Notes under the pieces: generated by a model
The model's database searches: none
The model's input: only the letters and a program-made list of their open reading frames with translations
What the model was told of the DNA's origin: nothing
In this document: positions 58,712-64,000 of the stretch, piece after piece
Position numbering within the stretch: the first letter of the stretch is position 1
How the letters are laid out: each line of letters opens with the position of its first letter
Origin: an uncultured Butyrivibrio sp.
GTDB taxonomy: Bacteria; Bacillota; Clostridia; Lachnospirales; Lachnospiraceae
Length of the DNA: 64,000 nt
Assembly: GCF_947169445.1 (NCBI RefSeq)
Contig: NZ_CAMVPU010000018.1
Location: forward strand, 6,957 to 70,956
Reading direction: 5' to 3'
Made by a program: the position numbers and the translations under genes

Positions 58712-60292
58712 TTAAATAGGAGCCAGTCTTACATCCCCTTCTTTCACAACAAATCTGCTATATTGAACAGGCTTTTTTACTATCATCGATAATTCACCAA
58801 TATTAACGGTGGTTCCAGGGTATGCTGTTCCTTCAACTATAACCTCAGCTTCCTTTTGTTCCGCTAGCTTTTCCATCAGCATCGCATATTCTTCAGAATT
58901 TTCCTGTATCTGCGTAGTAAGAGTTTTATTAAGGCCAATTAGTTTCTGAACGTTCGCCACCTGATCCGGCGTAAATTTCGCACCAGCCTTTAACATCTTA
59001 GAAAAGCCTTCGATTGTAGGCTTGATACTTTCAATGTTTTTCTGGGCTGCAGCCATATTCTTCTGAAGCTCTTTTAAACGAAGCTTAACTTGTGGATCAG
59101 AGCCAACTTCAACTATTGTATTTGCTCCCATCTCAGAGCCAAGAATCTTGGCCTTTACCCGGTCCGCAGCTATAACCTTTCCGCCCGCAATAAAGCCTCT
59201 TCTTCCAAGTACATTGATCTCTGTACCGCTAGTTGCAGTTGAATGCAGGATACATTCGCTTGTAATGCCACCTTTGGCACTAATATTTGCATTTTCAACA
59301 AACTTGGTAACTATATTTCCTGCAGCTGTTATATTCCCACCAGCCTTGACGCCACACTCCAGGATGACATCAGCACCTGAATCAATGGTCGCGCCTTCAA
59401 CAATTCCTTTAACAATTACATTACCGCCTGCTTTTACACTAAAGCCGGAGGCAACAGTTCCCTTAACCTCTACGCTTCCTTCATAATCAATATTACCGGA
59501 AGAAACATCCACATTAGCCACTGTAAGCACATCGGAAACAGTAATTTTTCCTTCTTTTAAAGTAACGTGGCCAGATTTTGCGGCGGTAAGAGTCATTTTA
59601 TCTTCAGAAAGAATAGTATTTTTTCCAAATTTAATATATGTTGATTTAACAGCAGCAGGTTTTATATTTTCTCCAAGGACGTTTATTCCGTTTTCCCCCG
59701 GAAATTCTTTGTGAAGCGTTGCAAGAAGATCCCCTTCTTTAACATTATTGATAAGATTGAGATTGAAATAATCTACACTGCCATCCTCACGAACAGTTGG
59801 TTTTGGCCTCAGATTAACATTAAAATGATATTCTACTTTTGCGTTTGATCCCTGCTTTACATGCTTTCCTTCAGCAACTACGATTTCTTTACAGTACTGT
59901 CTTTTTTCAAAGAACGCATGGATATTTTCCTGCTTTACTCCGTAGACTATTTTCCTGTAGGCAATTGAATCCAGAACTTCTTTTTCCGTAAGAAGCTCTG
60001 CACCTTCTGTTGGAGGATAAAAAACAGCTGTGACAATCATTCTATCCTTGGACGACTCAAATTTACAGTATTCCCGCTCAGGAAGAATCTTCTCCTGTGC
60101 AAAAATAATTACTTCATCGCCCTGATGATTGCTCACAGCTTCATTAATCTTTACTACATCATATTGAATTTTCTTATCATCCAGATAATCTCTTACCAAA
60201 TTGACGTCAAGAGGCACACCCCCATCAGTAGGATCAAAAATTCTGATGCCGGTTCCATTTTCTGTAATTACCAGCTGGAAATATCCATCCAT
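58712..60292 (-). CDS. FapA family protein (DUF342)
   Basis: About 526 residues from ATG 60292, with GAGAGG upstream; TTG 60307 lies before that site. The N-terminal part covers about 250 residues. The centre is a right-handed beta-helix of repeated AGGNV/VKG units (GFSVKAGGNVIVKGIVEG, ITAAGNIVTKFVENA), similar to the MinC C-terminal fold, and a C-terminal coiled coil (LRLKELQKNMAAAQKN) follows. DUF342/FapA proteins are found with flagellar genes and affect polar flagellar assembly or signalling in some species. It follows sigD by 19 bases. Confidence 0.86.
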   Translation of the reverse strand: MDGYFQLVITENGTGIRIFDPTDGGVPLDVNLVRDYLDDKKIQYDVVKINEAVSNHQGDEVIIFAQEKILPEREYCKFESSKDRMIVTAVFYPPTEGAELLTEKEVLDSIAYRKIVYGVKQENIHAFFEKRQYCKEIVVAEGKHVKQGSNAKVEYHFNVNLRPKPTVREDGSVDYFNLNLINNVKEGDLLATLHKEFPGENGINVLGENIKPAAVKSTYIKFGKNTILSEDKMTLTAAKSGHVTLKEGKITVSDVLTVANVDVSSGNIDYEGSVEVKGTVASGFSVKAGGNVIVKGIVEGATIDSGADVILECGVKAGGNITAAGNIVTKFVENANISAKGGITSECILHSTATSGTEINVLGRRGFIAGGKVIAADRVKAKILGSEMGANTIVEVGSDPQVKLRLKELQKNMAAAQKNIESIKPTIEGFSKMLKAGAKFTPDQVANVQKLIGLNKTLTTQIQENSEEYAMLMEKLAEQKEAEVIVEGTAYPGTTVNIGELSMIVKKPVQYSRFVVKEGDVRLAPI

Positions 60293-60311
60293 AAACCAAC
60301 CTCTCAATTAA

Positions 60312-61085
60312 TCATCTGGAATTAATAACTATGCCTAAATAGTTTCCGAGCTTTTCACGCATTTTTTGCAAAGCCTTTGTATGAAGCTGCGAAATACGGG
60401 ATTCTGAAACCTCTAAGACTTCACTTATTTCTTTAAGAGTAAGTTCCTCGTAATAATATAAAAGAATGACTTTCTTTTCCTTATCAGTCAAAAGCTCAAG
60501 AGACTCTGCCAACATCTTCTTAAGTTCTTCTTTTTCTATAGCCTCTTCCGGCTTAATAAATCCGGCACTTCTATTGTTACCATCTTCCGGTATATCAGAA
60601 CCCTGTTCCATAAATTCATTTAAAGAAACTACGCCTGTTACCTTCATCTGGTTCTGCCAGTTAGCGTACTCATCCTCTGAAATTTCCATCTTTGCTGCTA
60701 TTTCAGCATCTGTTGCAACATGGCCACTGTCTCTTTCGATTTCTCTTATAGCAGTTTCGATTTTCTTTTGACGCTGTCTGATAGTTCTGGGAATCCAGTC
60801 CATTTTTCTGATCTGATCAAGGATTGCACCACGAATACGAAGGCTTGCATAAGTTTCAAACTTAACATCCTTCATAAGATCAAACTTATCAATTGCATCA
60901 ATCAGACCAAAAATACCATAACCTACCAGATCATCATACTCTACGTTAAAACCAAGATACATAGAAAGTCTACCTGCAACAAGCTTAACAAGCGGAGCAT
61001 ACTCCAGTATCAGTTTTTCTCGTACTTCTGCTGATTTAGTATTATGATATTCTTCCCATAACTTACTTCTAGCTGCTTCATCCAT
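60312..61085 (-). CDS. fliA: Flagellar/motility sigma factor SigD (FliA, sigma-28)
   Basis: Directs transcription of late flagellar and chemotaxis genes. The 257-residue sigma-70 family protein has region 2 (LVKLVAGRLSMYL, YDDLVGYGIFGLIDAIDKFD, FETYASLRIRGAILDQIRKMDWIPRTIR, the last two joining regions 2.3-2.4 and 3) and region 4 (LTDKEKKVILLYYYEELTLKEISEVLEVSESRISQLHTKAL, residues about 201-241). DWIPR and the position after the che genes are typical of FliA/SigD. GGGGAC precedes the ATG. Confidence 0.95.
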   Translation of the reverse strand: MDEAARSKLWEEYHNTKSAEVREKLILEYAPLVKLVAGRLSMYLGFNVEYDDLVGYGIFGLIDAIDKFDLMKDVKFETYASLRIRGAILDQIRKMDWIPRTIRQRQKKIETAIREIERDSGHVATDAEIAAKMEISEDEYANWQNQMKVTGVVSLNEFMEQGSDIPEDGNNRSAGFIKPEEAIEKEELKKMLAESLELLTDKEKKVILLYYYEELTLKEISEVLEVSESRISQLHTKALQKMREKLGNYLGIVINSR

Positions 61086-61136
61086 GTCAAGTCCCCAACT
61101 CGTAAGAAATATTTATGATCCTAAATACGATCACAT

Positions 61137-61481
61137 TTAGAAGCCACCAGGTGTCTGATCTTCATCCTGAATAATACCTATATCATCAACACCCTCAGCT
61201 TCCATGGCTGCTCTGGCTTCTTCTTCAAGCCTTTTGGCTTCCTCAAGCTCAGCCATCGCTTTTTCATAATTAATATCAACAAATCTAGTGATCATTCTCT
61301 CGACAATCAAACCGATTACCAGGAAAATAACCACTGATGCAAAAACAATAATAAACCAGTCCCCCACCGGATAATGCTCAAAGTACGTAAAAATCGCAAT
61401 GATTGCGGTACAACTGAGCACTATCAGTGGAGTAACCAGTTTCGTATTCCATTTTTTTAATTCATCTGGATTGGTATTCAT
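61137..61481 (-). CDS. Small two-helix membrane protein between cheD and sigD
   Basis: 114 residues. Two membrane helices (VTPLIVLSCTAIIAIFTYF, about 17-35, and WFIIVFASVVIFLVIGLIV, about 42-60), then a cytoplasmic helical tail rich in Glu/Ala (EKAMAELEEAKRLEEEAR) and an acidic end. It overlaps cheD by four bases (ATGA), so the two are coupled. I do not recognise the family. Gene position suggests a flagellar or chemotaxis accessory. Confidence 0.72.
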   Translation of the reverse strand: MNTNPDELKKWNTKLVTPLIVLSCTAIIAIFTYFEHYPVGDWFIIVFASVVIFLVIGLIVERMITRFVDINYEKAMAELEEAKRLEEEARAAMEAEGVDDIGIIQDEDQTPGGF

Positions 61482-61963
61482 ATAATCTTCTCTGGCTTTC
61501 CAACAGCCCTGATTACAAAATTACCATTTTCTGGATAAAAAATGACTGTCCTACCATAAGAATCGCCGGTATCCTGTGCAAGTACAGGAATATTCATCGA
61601 TTTGAGTTTTTTTAGAGTTGCCTGAACGTTTCTGTCTCCTACTCTCATCGTTGCATTGTTAGACTGAAAAGCAAACATCTGAGCGCCGCCAGCTATCTTG
61701 GCTACAAGTCTGGTTCTGTTAGCGCCTTTAGCAACTATCTGCCTGATCAGTTCCTCAATGCCTGTATCTGCGAATTTGGGTATATTGGTATTATTCTTAA
61801 TCTCGGTAGAGTCCGGCAACATGATATGTGCAAGGCCACCTATCTTAGTGACAGGATCGCGAACAGCAATACCTACGCAGGAACCTAGTCCTAGCGTGGT
61901 TATGCCATCAGGGCTCACACATATATTGAGATCAGCCATTCCAACCTTTATTATTTGACTCAT
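61478..61963 (-). CDS. cheD: Chemoreceptor glutamine deamidase CheD
   Basis: Deamidates glutamines of chemoreceptors and binds CheC in the adaptation circuit. The 161-residue protein shows the catalytic cysteine in LGLGSCVGIAVRDP and the histidine in GGLAHIMLP, with the conserved TxR-like TRLVAKIAGGAQMF. It lies directly after cheC, matching the CheC-CheD partnership of Firmicutes. Confidence 0.95.
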   Translation of the reverse strand: MSQIIKVGMADLNICVSPDGITTLGLGSCVGIAVRDPVTKIGGLAHIMLPDSTEIKNNTNIPKFADTGIEELIRQIVAKGANRTRLVAKIAGGAQMFAFQSNNATMRVGDRNVQATLKKLKSMNIPVLAQDTGDSYGRTVIFYPENGNFVIRAVGKPEKII

Positions 61964-61978
61964 ATGTGGCCCTTTCGC

Positions 61979-62611
61979 TTAAAGAGAAATATCTCCCATT
62001 CCAAGTGATGAAAGAATCTTTGTATAACCATCCATATCAGGTAACAAAATAAAGTATCCACTAAGCTTTAGTTCATCAAAGAACTGTGTTTCGATCAAAA
62101 GAATCTTGTCACCCATCATTCCAAACTGAATAGCCGGAACGCTTAAAATGGCACCTGCCATATCAATTGCAACAAAAGGAATTGAAGGAACAAGCTTTAA
62201 GTTGGTCATCATCGAAAGTGAATTAAGATAAGATCCTGTAATGATATTTCCAACTTCTTTAAGAGCTGACAGTTCAACTTCATCAAATTCAGCCTCATCA
62301 GGCTTATGCCCTGTTCCCATCAGCTTATCTACAAGATGTCTTGCTGCTGTTTTATTCAAAAGAAACATAATACTTCCGTCAATGTCCCCTTCAACAGCAA
62401 GATAAATGCCAGCCATTATCTGCTCAGCTCCACCCATCATGTCGCCTACATCCTTAAATTCAAGAAGGCGAACCTGAGGTACTGACATATCAACCTTGGT
62501 ACCGATCATCTGAGCCAAGGCTGTTGTTGCATTACCTGCACCAATATTGCCCAGTTCTTTTAACACGTCAAAATACTGACTGGACAAATTGTCTAAACTC
62601 ATATCACCCAT
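61979..62611 (-). CDS. cheC: CheY-P phosphatase CheC
   Basis: Removes phosphate from CheY-P and is boosted by CheD. The 210-residue protein carries two CheC-type active-site helices: LKELGNIGAGNATTAL near the N terminus and LKEVGNIITGSYLNSL near the middle, each with the E-x2-N pair. A fused FliY-type C-terminal domain is absent, so this is CheC itself. It is 14 bases after cheW and 15 bases before cheD. Confidence 0.94.
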   Translation of the reverse strand: MGDMSLDNLSSQYFDVLKELGNIGAGNATTALAQMIGTKVDMSVPQVRLLEFKDVGDMMGGAEQIMAGIYLAVEGDIDGSIMFLLNKTAARHLVDKLMGTGHKPDEAEFDEVELSALKEVGNIITGSYLNSLSMMTNLKLVPSIPFVAIDMAGAILSVPAIQFGMMGDKILLIETQFFDELKLSGYFILLPDMDGYTKILSSLGMGDISL

Positions 62612-62625
62612 AAATTATCCTCCGA

Positions 62626-63129
62626 TCAGCTCGCGTTTGAAGCTTTCTCTTTTACATCCTTCTCAGAAACGACAGCTTCAAGATCAAGTATTGAAACAAG
62701 TCCACCTTCATAATGGCCAACACCACTAACAAAAGATGCATTTGCTTTCTGTTTCTTGTCATCATAACGCATTTTTTCTACGTTATTAGAGTCAAGCGTC
62801 AATACCTGATTAACCTGATCTACGATTATACCAACAAGATCTCCGCCTTCAGTCTTAAGAATAATGATCCTGGACTTATTGGTAATAACATCCTCTGCAA
62901 GCCCCATCTTCATTCTGACACTCATAACTGGAACAATCTCACCACGGATATTGATAACACCCTTAAGGTAATCATCAACCTTAGGTACTCTGGTAATCTG
63001 CTGCATTCTAACAATATTATCGATAAACTTAATGTTTATTCCATATTGCTCATCATCAATCTTTATAACAATGTACTGAATAAGTTCTCCAACCTCAGAA
63101 TTGTCTCTAAGTTCATTCATATTGCTCAT
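62626..63129 (-). CDS. cheW: Chemotaxis coupling protein CheW
   Basis: Bridges chemoreceptors and the kinase CheA. The 167-residue SH3-like protein shows QYIVIKIDDEQYGINI, the conserved NIRGEIVPVMSVRMKMG and LVGIIVDQVNQVL. The ATG follows AGAAAGGAAG. It lies 37 bases after cheA, within the cheAWCD-sigD run. Confidence 0.95.
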   Translation of the reverse strand: MSNMNELRDNSEVGELIQYIVIKIDDEQYGINIKFIDNIVRMQQITRVPKVDDYLKGVINIRGEIVPVMSVRMKMGLAEDVITNKSRIIILKTEGGDLVGIIVDQVNQVLTLDSNNVEKMRYDDKKQKANASFVSGVGHYEGGLVSILDLEAVVSEKDVKEKASNAS

Positions 63130-63166
63130 CTTCCTTTCTAAAAGATAACAGGTTTACAATAGGCAA

Positions 63167-64000
63167 TTAGAAAATTGAGTTAGTATCAAGGATAAGTGCT
63201 ATTTCACCATCGCCAAGGATTGTTGCGCCACTTATAAGTTTGCACTTATTTGTGTACTTGCCGAGAGGCTTAATAACTATTTCCTGCTGGCCCATAAGTT
63301 CATCAATTACAAGGCCTGCAAGAGTATCTCCCTTTCTGGCAATAACAACAACCATATCCTCATCAGGAGATTTTGTTGATTCTGTATCAAGAACCTCATT
63401 AAGTCTGATAAGAGGAAGTACGCTGCCACGAAGATTGATAACTTCTTTATTCTCAACAAACTTTATATCTGCTGGAGAAACATCTTCTATACTCTGAATT
63501 GAATCCAGAGGAATAGCATATTTTTCTTCGCCGATTATTACCATCAAAGCCTGAATGATAGCAAGGGTAAGAGGAAGTCTGATTACCCATGTTGAGCCTT
63601 CACCCAGCTTGGTCTTAACTGTAACTTCGCCTGAAAGAGATTCAACCTTAGACTTAACAACATCAAGTCCAACACCTCTTCCTGAAATTTCTGATACCTG
63701 CTTGGCAGTTGAGAAACCAGGGTGGAACAAAAGCTCTACGCACTGCTTCTCTGTAAGCATTGAAGCCTGCTCAGGAGTTACAACCCCCTTTTCAATAGCT
63801 TTATTCTTAACTGCTTCTGCATCAATACCATTACCATCATCACCAACCTCGATAACAACGCTATTACCATCCTGGAAAGCGTGAAGGAATATCTGTCCTA
63901 CTTCCGGCTTACCGCGCTGTGCACGGAGATCAGCGCTCTCAATACCATGGTCAGCACTGTTTCTGATAAGGTGCATCAAAGGATCACCGATCTCATCAAC
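63167..64000 (-). CDS. cheA: Chemotaxis histidine kinase CheA, C-terminal part (cut by window end)
   Basis: Only the last 277 or so residues are present; the frame stays open to the window edge and the start lies beyond 64000. Visible are the N box of the ATPase (VDEIGDPLMHLIRNSADHG at the edge), the G1/G2 region (VEVGDDGNGID, SGRGVGLDVVKSKVE), GEGSTWVIRLPLTLAI, and the C-terminal CheW-like regulatory domain (NLRGSVLPLIRLNEV...GLVIDELMGQQEIVIKPL) ending at DTNSIF. The P1 phosphotransfer and dimerisation domains lie outside the window. Confidence 0.95.
   Translation of the reverse strand, partial: VDEIGDPLMHLIRNSADHGIESADLRAQRGKPEVGQIFLHAFQDGNSVVIEVGDDGNGIDAEAVKNKAIEKGVVTPEQASMLTEKQCVELLFHPGFSTAKQVSEISGRGVGLDVVKSKVESLSGEVTVKTKLGEGSTWVIRLPLTLAIIQALMVIIGEEKYAIPLDSIQSIEDVSPADIKFVENKEVINLRGSVLPLIRLNEVLDTESTKSPDEDMVVVIARKGDTLAGLVIDELMGQQEIVIKPLGKYTNKCKLISGATILGDGEIALILDTNSIF

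Noticed and set aside
1..64000. tRNA, rRNA, CRISPR or insertion sequence
   Set aside because: All gaps above 70 bases were read; none has cloverleaf arms, regular spaced repeats or transposase remnants.

Overview
The window is low-GC, densely packed bacterial chromosome. The gene content points to a motile, anaerobic member of the Lachnospiraceae, most like Butyrivibrio or Pseudobutyrivibrio. Supporting signs are Firmicutes-type gene orders (rplU-prp-rpmA-obg-yhbY-nadD-yqeK-rsfS; cheA-W-C-D-sigD...rpsB-tsf), HisZ plus short HisG, RecU, FakA/DegV, a divergent lexA-yneA-like pair, and an Ech-type energy-converting [NiFe] hydrogenase with its own hyp genes. The genus is inferred from content alone. 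No tRNA, rRNA, CRISPR array, insertion sequence or prophage was seen.

Layout. 1-14437: fatty-acid kinase FakA, RecG, a DegV/FakB-like lipid carrier, a type IIA topoisomerase pair that looks like ParE/ParC, RsmD, CoaD, a coiled-coil protein, a secreted amidase and two pseudouridine synthases. 14493-20199: recU, then a histidine operon hisZ-hisG-hisD-hisB-hisIE; its last gene carries an N-terminal HisA/HisF-like barrel that seems to have lost its catalytic acids. 20209-28552: a radical-SAM pair, a short RNase G, then the rplU/rpmA/obg cluster behind a promoter and an L21-type leader. 28639-34256: lexA facing a YneA-like LysM protein across a cluster of LexA operators, a DHH phosphoesterase, a tyrosine recombinase, a DacA-type carboxypeptidase and a 33-residue hydrophobic peptide.

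34269-40578 (minus strand): a coiled-coil/Tudor-like protein, polysaccharide deacetylase, MetA (with the residue expected for acetyl-CoA use), LigA, an RsuA-type synthase and MecA. 40655-51293 (minus): a CsoR-family regulator whose metal ligands match the nickel-sensor pattern, followed by echABCDEF-hypF-hypC-hypD-hypE. Sensor, nickel enzyme and active-site maturation factors thus form one apparent transcription unit. 51427-55893: an OhrR-like MarR regulator, minCDE, and rpsB-tsf behind a structured leader. 56186-64000: an orphan MltG-type LysM-like domain protein, a DUF6115/SwrB-like protein, an unknown protein, FapA, SigD, a small membrane protein, CheD, CheC, CheW and the C-terminal part of CheA, cut by the window end.

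I did not find a wholly new multi-gene system. The best leads are the nickel-sensor/Ech/Hyp unit, the degenerate HisA/HisF domain fused to HisIE, the LexA operator cluster, the rpsB leader, the RNase G without zinc-link, and the unannotated small peptide.
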